A stretch of DNA of 8,371 bases, from NCBI GenBank assembly GCA_011523195.1, contig WTHH01000215.1, positions 1 through 8,371 of the forward strand. The letters are read 5' to 3'. The notes beneath the pieces are model-generated. The model worked only from the letters and a program-made list of their open reading frames with translations. It made no database searches and had not been told where the DNA came from. The position numbers and the translations under genes are program-made. This stretch comes from Verrucomicrobiales bacterium. GTDB taxonomy: Bacteria > Verrucomicrobiota > Verrucomicrobiia > Limisphaerales > UBA1096. How positions within the stretch are numbered: the first letter of the stretch is position 1; every line of letters begins with the position of its first letter. This document shows positions 1-6,683 of this stretch, in pieces.

Positions 1-1349
1 TCATAGGGCAGTACGACGGCGAATCAACTTTCAAACTGCCGGAGTTACTTCTAAATTTTTTAGATTTGGTTCTGGGTAAGGTCGCCCCTGTGTTTATTCT
101 TCAGTTGAGCTCGATAGAAATGCTCGGCAGCAGCGCCGAGCTCTTGGCCAAGGGCATGAACCTAATCATCGCGTTCCTGATCGTCTTGTTCCTCACGCTG
201 GTCACGCGCTTGGTCAAGCGACAGGTGCTAACCTACACCTGCATGGGCCTTGTCATCGCCATGACCGTCTACTTCGCCGTGCAGATAAACAATCCCAGCG
301 AACTGACCGTCTGGCTGTTTTACTGGTTCGGCGACCTGTACATCAGCCTGATGCTGGCTGCTTTTTTCTCCTTCCTGCACGACACCGTGGACCTCAAGAA
401 CGCCAAGCGACTCTACGGTTTCATCGTACTGGGCGCGGTTTCGGGTGGTGCGATTGGTAGCACCTATTTTCGTGGATGGATCAAGGAGATGACCAATCAA
501 CAATGGCTGCACTTGATCATCGGCATCGGGATTGTCATCTGCATACTGGCTGCGCTCGCCGGATGGATGGCCAAGACCATTCCGCACAACGAGCCCGATC
601 CCGCACCGGATGAGGTGCCTAAGAAAAAATTCAACGCCGCCATCGAGGGTCTGTCGCTGGTATTCAAGTCCCGGTACCTCATCGCCATCGCCGGTATTGT
701 TGGATTTTACGAAATCACCTCCGAGGTGCTTGACTTTCAGTTCACCGCAATGACCGAGCGGTTCGTGGACAAGGGCAACCTTGGCAGCCACTTCGGCACC
801 GTCTACGCCATCGGGAACATCGCCGCCCTCGTCATCCAGCTTGGGTTCAGCATCTTTGCCGCCAAGTTCCCCAATTACCGCATCCACTGGTTACTGCTCA
901 TACTGCCACTCTCGATCGCACTGAGCTCACTCTTCTTCATCATCGCCCCGATCCTCATCGCCGGCAGCCTGCTGAAAATCGCCGACAGCACTTTCGCCTA
1001 CTCCGTCAACCAGACCGGCCGCGAGACGCTCTACAATCCGCTGTCGCGCCAGGAGAAATACGTGGCACGGGCATTCGTCGAGGTATTCGTCCAGCGCGCC
1101 GGCAAAGTCGCCGCCCTGTTGATTGCGTTTCTGGTCCCGATGTTTCTGAACAAACAAAACGAGGCCGGTCATCTCGAGACCAGCCTGCTTAGCCTGCAAT
1201 TGCTCGGAGTGTTCACCTGCATCATTGTTGTCCTTTGGTTTTACTGCGTCAAAATCGTCGCAAGAAAATTCGAGGCACTGGAAAAAGAACAAAACCTCAC
1301 AGAAAACCAAGCGCTTGGCCAAGCGCAATCCAAGAGTAGTTCAGCCTAG
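1..1349 (+). CDS. Npt1/Npt2 (TLC)-like multi-pass transporter, 5'-partial
   Basis: This is an inner-membrane transporter, probably of the nucleotide/ADP-ATP translocase-like (TLC, MFS-related) group; the substrate cannot be read from sequence. The frame is open from base 3 to the stop at 1347-1349 with no stop upstream, so the true start probably lies outside the window. A TTG at 66 would give a 427-residue protein but would lack the usual first membrane segment. Counting from that TTG, hydrophobic segments lie near residues 32-47, 54-72, 82-104, 118-133, 147-166, 203-220, 243-266, 274-305, 348-362 and 375-396. A charged cytoplasmic loop (about 168-195) splits the protein into two halves. The stretch GRETLYNPLSRQEKYVARAF (319-338) followed by FVQRAG is like the conserved 'LY.PL..E.KY.AKAF...R.G' segment of the Npt/TLC family. 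The C-terminal tail contains LGQA, encoded by a copy of the palindromic repeat. It is convergent with the acyl-CoA ligase gene and its stop overlaps that gene's stop. A general MFS label is the alternative. Confidence 0.62.
   Translation, partial: IGQYDGESTFKLPELLLNFLDLVLGKVAPVFILQLSSIEMLGSSAELLAKGMNLIIAFLIVLFLTLVTRLVKRQVLTYTCMGLVIAMTVYFAVQINNPSELTVWLFYWFGDLYISLMLAAFFSFLHDTVDLKNAKRLYGFIVLGAVSGGAIGSTYFRGWIKEMTNQQWLHLIIGIGIVICILAALAGWMAKTIPHNEPDPAPDEVPKKKFNAAIEGLSLVFKSRYLIAIAGIVGFYEITSEVLDFQFTAMTERFVDKGNLGSHFGTVYAIGNIAALVIQLGFSIFAAKFPNYRIHWLLLILPLSIALSSLFFIIAPILIAGSLLKIADSTFAYSVNQTGRETLYNPLSRQEKYVARAFVEVFVQRAGKVAALLIAFLVPMFLNKQNEAGHLETSLLSLQLLGVFTCIIVVLWFYCVKIVARKFEALEKEQNLTENQALGQAQSKSSSA
143..152. 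repeat. Palindromic repeat core CTTGGCCAAG in transporter gene
   Basis: Perfect 10-base palindrome, read in frame as L-A-K of ELLAKG in the transporter. The outer CG arms of the 14-base consensus are absent. Confidence 0.6.
207..220. repeat. One-mismatch copy of the 14-base palindrome (GGTC centre)
   Basis: CGCTTGGTCAAGCG differs from the consensus CGCTTGGCCAAGCG by one base at the centre. It codes for RLVK, where an exact copy would code RLAK. It looks like a mutated copy, though chance similarity cannot be excluded. Confidence 0.5.
1307..1325. repeat. Full palindromic repeat plus half-unit at the transporter 3' end
   Basis: A full CGCTTGGCCAAGCG (1312-1325) is preceded by CCAAG, so a second palindrome, CCAAGCGCTTGG (1307-1318), overlaps it. 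It encodes ALGQA near the C-terminus, about 20 bases before the stop codon shared with the convergent ligase gene. Confidence 0.75.
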
Positions 1350-2857
1350 TGCGGGAGCCTCTCTGCGGCGATTTCTCGAAGGTTGGTTTTTAGTATTTTG
1401 CCGGTGGCGTTGCGGGGTAGTGCCTCCATTTTCATTACTTTTCGGGGAAGTTTGTAGGCAGCCAGCTTGGTTTTTAGCAAGGCCAACAGCGCGGTTTCGT
1501 CGAGTTCTCTTCCCTCAACCGGGGCCACGCAGGCCACGACCATTTCGCCCTTGCGCGGGTCGCTCACCCCGACGACGGCGGCTTCCTTGATGCCGTCGAA
1601 CTGGTAGATCACCTCCTCCACTTCCCTCGGGTAGACGTTGATGCCGTTGACGAGCAGCATGTCTTTCTTCCGGTCGGTGATGTAAATGTACCCGTCCTCG
1701 TCGAGCCGGCCGATGTCGCCGGTCAGCAGCCATCCATCCTTGATCGAGGCCTCGGTGGCTTCCGGATTGTTCCAGTAACCCATCATGATGTTGTGGCCCT
1801 TGATGCAGATTTCGCCCGGCTCGCCCACCGGCAACACGTCTCCTGCATCGTTCCGGATTTGAAACTCCACCCCGCGTATCGGCACACCCACGGACCCGGC
1901 TTTCTGTGTGCCATGGAGCGGGTTCGTGCAGGCGACAGGGCTCGTTTCGCTCAGGCCGTATCCCTCGAGCAACGGTATCCCGACCCGCTCCCGGAACGCA
2001 TTCAGCACCTCGACCGGCAACGGCGCTGCACCGCTCAGGCAGACGCGCAGCGGCAGGTCGGCCGGCAGGTCAACGTTTACCAGCGCCCGATAAAGCTGCG
2101 GGATTGCGGGCATGACGGTCGCCCCGTGTTGCATGATCTCGGCGATAATATTTTTCGGTGGATGAAGTGACTTGATGGCGATGATGGACACTCCCTGAGT
2201 CATCGGCAGCAGCAACCCTACGGTCATGGTGAAACTGTGAAACATCGGCAGCAGCACAGCCATACGATCGTCCGGCCTGATGTCCACCGCCTCCATCACT
2301 GCGGCCACGTTGCACATCAGGTTTTGGTGACTGAGCATCGCGCCCTTGGGTTTGCCGGTGGTGCCGGAGGTGTAAATGATCAGCGCCAGATCATCCGGCG
2401 CTTGGCCAAGCGCAAAATAATCGTTCGGCACTTCCGGTTCCGCTTGGCCAAGAGACTCCACCTCGATCACGTCGAGCTGCGGAAGTCGTTCGCGAAGCTT
2501 CGCCGTGCCTTCGGCCATCGAGGCCTCGCTGATCAACACCTTGGCCTCGCAGTCTCCCAGAATGAAACCGACCTCGTCCGGGGTCAGGAAACTGTTAATC
2601 GACACCACCACGCCCTCGGCCAGCATGATGCCGAACAGGGCAAAAATGAACTCGGGACAGTTCTTCAGCCACAGCCCCACGCGGTCGCCGGGCTGTAGGC
2701 CGTGCTCCTCGCGGAGCCGCTTGGCCAAGCGCTTGGCCAAGCCGTGCGCCTGGCCGAAGGAATAGGTCGTTTCGCCCCAGAAAACAGACGGTTTTTCAGG
2801 GTTTTTCAGCGCAATACCGGTGAATTGGCTGGGGAGATTGGTCATCTCGACTTTCAT
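1346..2857 (-). CDS. Long-chain/medium-chain fatty-acid--CoA ligase (AMP-forming, class I adenylate-forming enzyme)
   Basis: The enzyme activates a carboxylic acid, most likely a fatty acid, with ATP to acyl-AMP and then to acyl-CoA, feeding beta-oxidation or lipid synthesis. The 503-residue length is typical of short FadD-type ligases. All core motifs are present: P-loop YTSGTTGKPKG (162-172), EGYGLSETSP (298-307), TGD (379-381), the hinge region DRKKDMLLVNGINVYP (395-410), and PRNATGKILK with the likely catalytic lysine K487. The start taken is ATG 2855-2857; a second in-frame ATG at 2843-2845 (residue 5) is equally possible, and neither has a clear Shine-Dalgarno sequence. Four copies of the palindromic repeat lie in it: two in tandem in the N-terminal helix (LAKRLAKR, 40-47), and two in the linker before the P-loop (SLGQA near 136-139, ALGQA near 150-153). 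Chain length preference, and whether the substrate is a fatty or aromatic acid, cannot be told. Neighbours give no pathway context. Confidence 0.93.
   Translation of the reverse strand: MKVEMTNLPSQFTGIALKNPEKPSVFWGETTYSFGQAHGLAKRLAKRLREEHGLQPGDRVGLWLKNCPEFIFALFGIMLAEGVVVSINSFLTPDEVGFILGDCEAKVLISEASMAEGTAKLRERLPQLDVIEVESLGQAEPEVPNDYFALGQAPDDLALIIYTSGTTGKPKGAMLSHQNLMCNVAAVMEAVDIRPDDRMAVLLPMFHSFTMTVGLLLPMTQGVSIIAIKSLHPPKNIIAEIMQHGATVMPAIPQLYRALVNVDLPADLPLRVCLSGAAPLPVEVLNAFRERVGIPLLEGYGLSETSPVACTNPLHGTQKAGSVGVPIRGVEFQIRNDAGDVLPVGEPGEICIKGHNIMMGYWNNPEATEASIKDGWLLTGDIGRLDEDGYIYITDRKKDMLLVNGINVYPREVEEVIYQFDGIKEAAVVGVSDPRKGEMVVACVAPVEGRELDETALLALLKTKLAAYKLPRKVMKMEALPRNATGKILKTNLREIAAERLPH
2399..2412. 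repeat. Full palindromic repeat in acyl-CoA ligase gene
   Basis: Exact CGCTTGGCCAAGCG, read on the minus strand as ALGQA in the linker just before the P-loop motif of the ligase. Confidence 0.75.
2441..2452. repeat. Palindromic repeat, 12 of 14 bases, in acyl-CoA ligase gene
   Basis: CGCTTGGCCAAG followed by AG instead of CG. It encodes SLGQA on the minus strand, 14 codons from the previous copy, in the same frame. Confidence 0.7.
2718..2742. repeat. Tandem pair of palindromic repeats, 12-base period
   Basis: CGCTTGGCCAAG occurs twice directly in tandem (2718-2729 and 2730-2741), plus one trailing C. The pair codes for LAKRLAKR in the N-terminal helix of the ligase. A degraded third unit, GCCTGGCCGAAGG, lies at about 2748-2760. 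Confidence 0.8.
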
Positions 2858-2938
2858 CAGGGCGACAAAGAAAAAACGTTTCCCATCCCGGCGTCAAGCC
2901 GTGCTCAATTCGATTTGGCCTTGGCAATCTGTTTTCCG
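2858..2938. promoter_or_regulatory. Divergent intergenic region between acyl-CoA ligase gene and rnd
   Basis: These 81 bases separate the ligase start (minus) from the chosen rnd start (plus), so promoters for both genes are expected here. This is inferred from gene layout. I see a TTGACG-like hexamer on the minus strand (2892-2897) but no convincing -10 box at the right spacing, and no clear operator. A half-copy of the genome repeat (TTGGCCTTGGC, about 2915-2925) lies near the rnd start. Confidence 0.3.
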
Positions 2939-4012
2939 GTGACACAATCCCGGCGCTTGATTGATACCCAAGATCAGCTCAAGGAGTTTTTACCCGCATT
3001 ACGAAAAACGGACTGGATCGGCCTCGACACGGAAGCCGACAGCCTGCACTCGTATCCGGAAAAATTGTGCCTGTTGCAGATCAGCCTTTCCGGCACGGAT
3101 GTGCTGATCGACCCCCTCGCCTCGCTGGAAGTCGCGCCGCTGTTCAAGGCGCTCAAGGGGAAGGAATTGCTCATGCACGGCTCCGACAACGACCTGCGGT
3201 TGATGTTCGCCGCGGCCCGGTTCGTGCCAACAACGATCTTCGACACGATGTGGGCGGCGCGGCTGCTTGGCTTCACGGCATTCGGCCTGAACGACCTGCT
3301 CTCCAAGCTGCTCGGCATTACACTCGACAAGGGATCGCAAAAGGCCAACTGGACGCGCCGGCCGTTGACCGAGAAGATGTTGAACTACGCGCTGAACGAC
3401 AGCCGCCACTTGCGCAGCCTAGCGGATCGGCTGCGCGACGACCTGCAGGCCAAGGGCCGTCTGGCATGGCATGAGCAGATTTGCGAACGCCTGATACAGG
3501 AGCATGCCTCCGACCGCGAACTGGATCTCGACCAGGCCTGGCGACTGAAGGGCTCGAGCAAGCTCAACCGGCGCAGCCTGGCCATCCTGCGTGAGGTTTG
3601 GCATTGGCGCGAACGCGAAGCCGTCGAGGCGAACAAGCCACCCTACTTCATCGTCCGCCACGAGGATCTGGTGGCCCTAGCGGAAACCGTCATCTCGCGG
3701 GACGAAAAAACCACATGGCCGCACAAGCTGTCCAACCGCCGCTTCAACTCTCTCCGGGAGGCCGTCGGCAAGGCGATGGAACTGGACGCAAACGAGTATC
3801 CCGACACACCGCGGGTTGTTCGTCGGCGAATCAATGCCCGCGAAAAACGGTTTTACGAATCACTCAAGGTGTTGCGAGACAAACAGGCTGAGGAATTGAA
3901 AATCGACCCCACGCTCATCGCCAGCCGTTCCACGCTCGTCAAGCTGTCGCTCGAGGACGGGGAGGAACGGGACCGGATTCTCCCCTGGCAGCGCGAGCTG
4001 CTGAACCTCTGA
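2939..4012 (+). CDS. rnd: Ribonuclease D (DEDDy 3'-5' exoribonuclease with HRDC domain)
   Basis: Cytoplasmic 3'-5' exoribonuclease that trims the 3' ends of tRNA precursors and other structured RNAs. With the start taken here it has 357 residues (E. coli RNase D has 375). The DEDDy site is complete: Exo I D30-T-E32 (in GLDTEAD), Exo II H80-GSDN-D85, Exo III Y150-ALN-D154. An HRDC nucleic-acid-binding domain follows at about 208-285 (NRRSLAILREVWHWREREA onward). The frame is open much further upstream, to 2702, but that extension runs antisense through the ligase gene and has no family similarity. GTG 2939 (MTQSRRLIDTQDQL) or TTG 2957 (MIDTQDQL) fit the family's short N-terminus; neither has a good ribosome-binding site, so the start is uncertain by a few codons. 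It is followed by two hairpins and then aspS on the same strand; co-transcription with aspS is possible but the terminator-like hairpin argues for partial separation. Confidence 0.92.
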   Translation: MTQSRRLIDTQDQLKEFLPALRKTDWIGLDTEADSLHSYPEKLCLLQISLSGTDVLIDPLASLEVAPLFKALKGKELLMHGSDNDLRLMFAAARFVPTTIFDTMWAARLLGFTAFGLNDLLSKLLGITLDKGSQKANWTRRPLTEKMLNYALNDSRHLRSLADRLRDDLQAKGRLAWHEQICERLIQEHASDRELDLDQAWRLKGSSKLNRRSLAILREVWHWREREAVEANKPPYFIVRHEDLVALAETVISRDEKTTWPHKLSNRRFNSLREAVGKAMELDANEYPDTPRVVRRRINAREKRFYESLKVLRDKQAEELKIDPTLIASRSTLVKLSLEDGEERDRILPWQRELLNL

Positions 4013-4035
4013 TTTCGACAAATAAACTTTGAAAA

Positions 4036-4051
4036 CCGGGCTTTTTCCCGG
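4036..4051. other. Small hairpin in rnd-aspS gap
   Basis: CCGGG (4036-4040) pairs with CCCGG (4047-4051) around a six-base CTTTTT loop. On the plus strand no T-run follows. It lies 23 bases after the rnd stop and just before a stronger hairpin. It could protect the rnd 3' end or be part of an aspS leader structure. No function is established. Confidence 0.4.
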
Positions 4052-4062
4052 CAACATCCGCC

Positions 4063-4089
4063 GCCCTTTTGGAAAAAAGGGCATTTTTT
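4063..4089 (+). terminator. Intrinsic terminator-like hairpin downstream of rnd, directly before aspS
   Basis: GCCCTTTT (4063-4070) and AAAAGGGC (4075-4082) form a perfect 8-bp stem with a GGAA loop, followed by A and six Ts (4084-4089). This is the classical rho-independent layout, although half of the stem is A-T pairs. It ends seven bases before the aspS ATG at 4096, so it may terminate rnd transcripts and also act in cis on aspS transcripts that start upstream. Confidence 0.6.
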
Positions 4090-4095
4090 CAGCGA

Positions 4096-5916
4096 ATGAA
4101 GCGCACGCATCACTGCAACGAATTACGGGAAGAACACGTCGGCCAGATCGTTACCCTCAATGGCTGGGTACACTCCAACCGCGACCTTGGCGGGGTGGTG
4201 TTCATCGACGTCCGCGATCGCGAGGGCCGCACGCAGGCGGTATTTGATCCCAGCGATCTCCCGGCCGACCTGTTCGAGACTGCCTCCCGGCTCCACAGCG
4301 AGAGCGTCATCAGCGTCACCGGCAAGGTGCGCTTACGCCCGGATGGCACAAAGAACGAAAAGATCGACACAGGCCTGGTCGAGGTGTTGGCCGACAAACT
4401 GGAAGTGCTCAACCACGCCGACGTGCTGCCGTTCACCATCGACGACCCCGAGGTCGCGGCCAAGGTGAACGAGGAGTTGCGCCTCAAGCATCGCTACCTC
4501 GATCTGCGTCGACCGGAGATGATCCACAACATGCGTCTGCGCAGCAGGGTCGCCACCGCCACGCGGGTGTTCATGGAGGAACAGGGCTTCCTCGAAATCG
4601 AGACGCCGACCCTGTTCAAGAGCACGCCGGAGGGCGCGCGGGAATTCCTCGTCCCCAGCCGAATCCACGCCGGCCAGTTTTATGCCCTGCCCCAGTCGCC
4701 GCAGCAGTACAAGCAGATCCTCATGTGCGCCGGGGTGGACAAATACTTTCAGCTCGCCCGCTGTTATCGCGACGAGGATTTGCGGGCCGATCGCCAGCCT
4801 GAATTCACACAGGTCGACATTGAGATGTCGTTCATCGAGCGGGAGGATATTTACAACCTGATCGAGGGCCTGCTGAAGCGCGTCTGGAAAACCGCGCTCG
4901 ACATCGACGTCCCGACCCCGTTCCCGCGCATCCCGTTCGAGGAAGTGATGAACCGTTGGGGCATCGACAAGCCGGACACGCGGTTCGACATGGAGATCGT
5001 CGACATGACCGACGACTTTGCCTCGAGCGAATTCAAGGTCTTCAGCGGCGTGGTGTCCAAGGGCGGCGTGGTCAAGGTGCTCAACGCCAAGGGCTTCGCC
5101 TGTGTCACCCAGGGCCAGATGGAAACCATGACCGACTATGCCAAGGGCTTCGGTGCCAAGGGTCTGGCCTACATCAAGGTCGAAAACGGCGAGTGGAAAT
5201 CGCCGATCGTCAAATTTTTCAGTGACGCCGAGAAGGCTGCCCTGCAGAAAAAAATGGGCATCGAGGAGGGCGATCTCATCCTGTTCGCCGCCGACGAATG
5301 GCTCAACGCCTGCGAAATCCTCGGCAAAATCCGCCTCTACTGCGCCGAGAAACTTTCCGAGATGGGCAAGATGACCATCCCGACCGACCAGTTCAATTTC
5401 CTCTGGGTGGTCGACTTCCCGTTGCTGATGTTCGACAAGGAGATGAACCGCTGGTACTCCGGCCATCACCCGTTCACCTCACCTGTCAAGGAGGACGTCC
5501 CGAAACTCACCAGCGACCCGAAGGCCGTCCGCGGACAGCACTACGACATCGTCGTCAACGGCGTCGAACTCGGCGGCGGCTCCATTCGTATTCACAACCG
5601 CGACGTGCAGAAGACCATCTTCGAGGAGGTACTACTGATTCCGCCCGACGTGGCGCAGGAACGATTCGGCTACATGCTCGAGGCGTTCCGCTACGGCGCC
5701 CCACCGCACGGCGGTATCGCGCTTGGCTTCGACCGGCTCATCGCCATGCTTTGCAACTCCGAGAGCATCCGCGAAGTGATCGCCTTCCCGAAGACCGCCA
5801 AAGGCACCGACCTAATGAGCGACTCCCCCGGCTCCGCCGAGGCCAAGCAGCTGCGCGACCTGCACATCAACCTCCGCGTCCCCAAACCGCAGGAGAAAAA
5901 AACGGACGAAAACTGA
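4096..5916 (+). CDS. aspS: Aspartyl-tRNA synthetase (bacterial type)
   Basis: Class II aminoacyl-tRNA synthetase that charges tRNA-Asp (and tRNA-Asn too if non-discriminating). The 606-residue length is normal for the bacterial form. In order: N-terminal OB-fold anticodon-binding domain (about 1-105, starting MKRTHHCNELREEHVGQ), catalytic core beginning near 130 with motif 1 around ETPTLFKSTPEGAREFLVPS, motif 2 CYRDEDLRADRQPEFTQ (223-239, key R225), the bacterial GAD insertion at about 300-410, and motif 3 GIALGFDRL (540-548, key R547). The ATG at 4096 matches the family N-terminus; an upstream in-frame TTG (4069) sits inside the terminator-like hairpin and is rejected. At the position often linked with tRNA discrimination (after R29-D30) there is Leu31, as in the E. 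coli discriminating enzyme, not His; this is suggestive only. No TTGGCCAA repeat lies in this gene. It is convergent with rex. Confidence 0.97.
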   Translation: MKRTHHCNELREEHVGQIVTLNGWVHSNRDLGGVVFIDVRDREGRTQAVFDPSDLPADLFETASRLHSESVISVTGKVRLRPDGTKNEKIDTGLVEVLADKLEVLNHADVLPFTIDDPEVAAKVNEELRLKHRYLDLRRPEMIHNMRLRSRVATATRVFMEEQGFLEIETPTLFKSTPEGAREFLVPSRIHAGQFYALPQSPQQYKQILMCAGVDKYFQLARCYRDEDLRADRQPEFTQVDIEMSFIEREDIYNLIEGLLKRVWKTALDIDVPTPFPRIPFEEVMNRWGIDKPDTRFDMEIVDMTDDFASSEFKVFSGVVSKGGVVKVLNAKGFACVTQGQMETMTDYAKGFGAKGLAYIKVENGEWKSPIVKFFSDAEKAALQKKMGIEEGDLILFAADEWLNACEILGKIRLYCAEKLSEMGKMTIPTDQFNFLWVVDFPLLMFDKEMNRWYSGHHPFTSPVKEDVPKLTSDPKAVRGQHYDIVVNGVELGGGSIRIHNRDVQKTIFEEVLLIPPDVAQERFGYMLEAFRYGAPPHGGIALGFDRLIAMLCNSESIREVIAFPKTAKGTDLMSDSPGSAEAKQLRDLHINLRVPKPQEKKTDEN

Positions 5917-5943
5917 GCCGTTCGGTTAAGTCACACTAAGGAT

Positions 5944-6006
5944 CTCGCAGGCTCGTCCCCCTAGCCAAGCGCTTGGCCAAGCGAATTGGAGGGGCGAGCC
6001 TGCGAG
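5944..6006. terminator. Long hairpin with nested palindromic repeat between convergent aspS and rex
   Basis: Bases 5944-5960 (CTCGCAGGCTCGTCCCC) pair with 5991-6006 (GGGGCGAGCCTGCGAG), giving 16 base pairs with a single bulged T at 5956. The 30-base loop holds a full copy of the CGCTTGGCCAAGCG repeat (5970-5983) preceded by a partial one. It lies 27 bases after the aspS stop and 38 bases beyond the rex stop, so a bidirectional 3'-end or terminator role is likely. Neither strand has a clear T-run after the stem, so it is not a standard rho-independent terminator; it may instead be a mobile or repeated palindromic element. Confidence 0.5.
5964..5983. repeat. Intergenic palindromic repeat, about 1.5 units, in hairpin loop
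   Basis: A full CGCTTGGCCAAGCG (5970-5983) is preceded by GCCAAG, so it has the 12-base tandem phase. It forms most of the loop of the long hairpin at 5944-6006. Confidence 0.75.
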
Positions 6007-6023
6007 TCCGAAAAGAAATCCAG

Positions 6024-6051
6024 CGAGTAGCGATTGGCCAAGCGCTACTCG
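6024..6051 (-). terminator. Hairpin overlapping the rex stop codon, repeat in the loop
   Basis: CGAGTAGCG (6024-6032) and CGCTACTCG (6043-6051) form a perfect 9-bp stem around a ten-base loop, ATTGGCCAAG, which carries the palindromic repeat core. One arm includes the last codons and TAG stop of rex (6045-6047). On the minus strand the hairpin is followed by a T-rich stretch (GGATTTCTTTTC), so it may serve as the rex terminator, although the T-run is interrupted and begins several bases late. Confidence 0.45.
6033..6044. repeat. Intergenic palindromic repeat copy in the rex 3' hairpin
   Basis: ATTGGCCAAGCG keeps the TTGGCCAA core and one outer arm. It lies in the loop and stem edge of the hairpin at 6024-6051, immediately downstream of rex. 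Confidence 0.65.
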
Positions 6052-6677
6052 TTGATGAAGTAGCTCAGGTTTTCCAGTTCCATCGCGAGGTTTACGTTGT
6101 TCACGGTGATCTCGTCCGGGACGGAAAGCACGATGGGCGCGAAGTTTAACACTGCCACCACGCCCAGCCCAATCAACTGGTTGGCCACCTCCTGCGCGGC
6201 GGTCGGCGGCACACAGAGCACTGCCATCTTGACGACATGCTTGTTGATGACGTCCTCCAATTCGTTCATCGGCTGCACCTCCATCGGTGTCTCTGCGGTC
6301 AGGTATTGGCTTGGCTTCGCGTCAAACGCTCCGACAATCTCAAACCCCTCTCGCTCAAAGCCGCGATAGCTCAACAGCGCGCGCCCAAGGTTGCCCACGC
6401 CGACGATGACCACCGGCTGCAGGCTCTTTGTCCCGAGTAACTCCGAGATCATCTCGATCAACTGCTTCACATCGTAGCCAAGGCCGCGCGTGCCGAACTG
6501 GCCGAAGTAGGTCAGATCCTTCCGCAGTTGCGTCGATTTCACCCCGGCGGCCTTGGCCAAAACTTCACTTGAGACGGTGTGGATACCGTTGTTTTTCAGT
6601 CGATTCAGGCAACGCGAGTAGACCGACAACCGGTAGATTGCCTTTCGCGGAATCTCAGTGCGCGCCACTTTCTTCAT
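6045..6677 (-). CDS. rex: Redox-sensing transcriptional repressor Rex
   Basis: Rex is a homodimeric cytoplasmic repressor that binds DNA when NAD+ dominates and lets go when NADH rises, controlling respiration and fermentation genes. The protein has 210 residues, the family length. The N-terminal winged helix (about 10-70) contains the very characteristic STQLRKDLTYFGQFGTRGLG (48-67). The Rossmann domain follows with the nucleotide-binding loop GVGNLG (93-98), the FD-x-x-P element at 118-122, and a C-terminal swapped helix ending ELENLSYFINE. Start ATG 6675-6677 lies six bases after the stop of the upstream DUF1553 gene, suggesting co-transcription; no strong ribosome-binding site is seen. 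The stop codon lies inside a hairpin. The codons for LAK in the DNA-binding helix (VLAKAAG) carry a TTGGCCAAG repeat core. I found no Rex-type operator (TTGTGAA...TTCACAA) in the window. Confidence 0.96.
   Translation of the reverse strand: MKKVARTEIPRKAIYRLSVYSRCLNRLKNNGIHTVSSEVLAKAAGVKSTQLRKDLTYFGQFGTRGLGYDVKQLIEMISELLGTKSLQPVVIVGVGNLGRALLSYRGFEREGFEIVGAFDAKPSQYLTAETPMEVQPMNELEDVINKHVVKMAVLCVPPTAAQEVANQLIGLGVVAVLNFAPIVLSVPDEITVNNVNLAMELENLSYFINE
6552..6560. repeat. Palindromic repeat core in the rex DNA-binding domain
   Basis: CTTGGCCAA keeps the 8-base core. On the minus strand it reads L-A-K in VLAKAAG, a natural sequence for the Rex helix-turn-helix, so this copy fits the protein without altering it and may be coincidental. 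Confidence 0.45.
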
Positions 6678-6683
6678 GGTCGA

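Noticed and set aside
228..887. 219-codon minus-strand open frame inside the transporter gene
   Set aside because: Shadow frame opposite a clear membrane protein; composition is charged and without motifs.
2224..2246. GGTGAAACTGTGAAAC resembling part of a Rex operator
   Set aside because: It is within the ligase coding sequence and lacks the inverted TTCACAA arm.
2892..2897. TTGACG-like -35 hexamer on the minus strand before the ligase gene
   Set aside because: No matching -10 box about 17 bases downstream, so not annotated as a promoter.
2702..2938. In-frame 5' extension of the rnd reading frame
   Set aside because: It runs antisense through the ligase gene, its LGQALGQA start comes from the repeat, and the residues have no similarity to RNase D, which begins near 2939-2957.
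4069..4095. TTG start nine codons upstream of the aspS ATG
   Set aside because: It lies within the terminator hairpin, and the ATG at 4096 gives the usual AspRS N-terminus (MKRTHHCNEL).
4333..5469. Long open frame of 378 codons on the minus strand inside aspS
   Set aside because: A shadow of GC-rich codon use in aspS; its translation is His/Asp/Val/Leu-rich with no recognisable domain.
5944..6051. CRISPR array or insertion sequence
   Set aside because: No regular direct repeats with spacers, and no transposase or target-site duplication is visible; only nested inverted repeats are seen.
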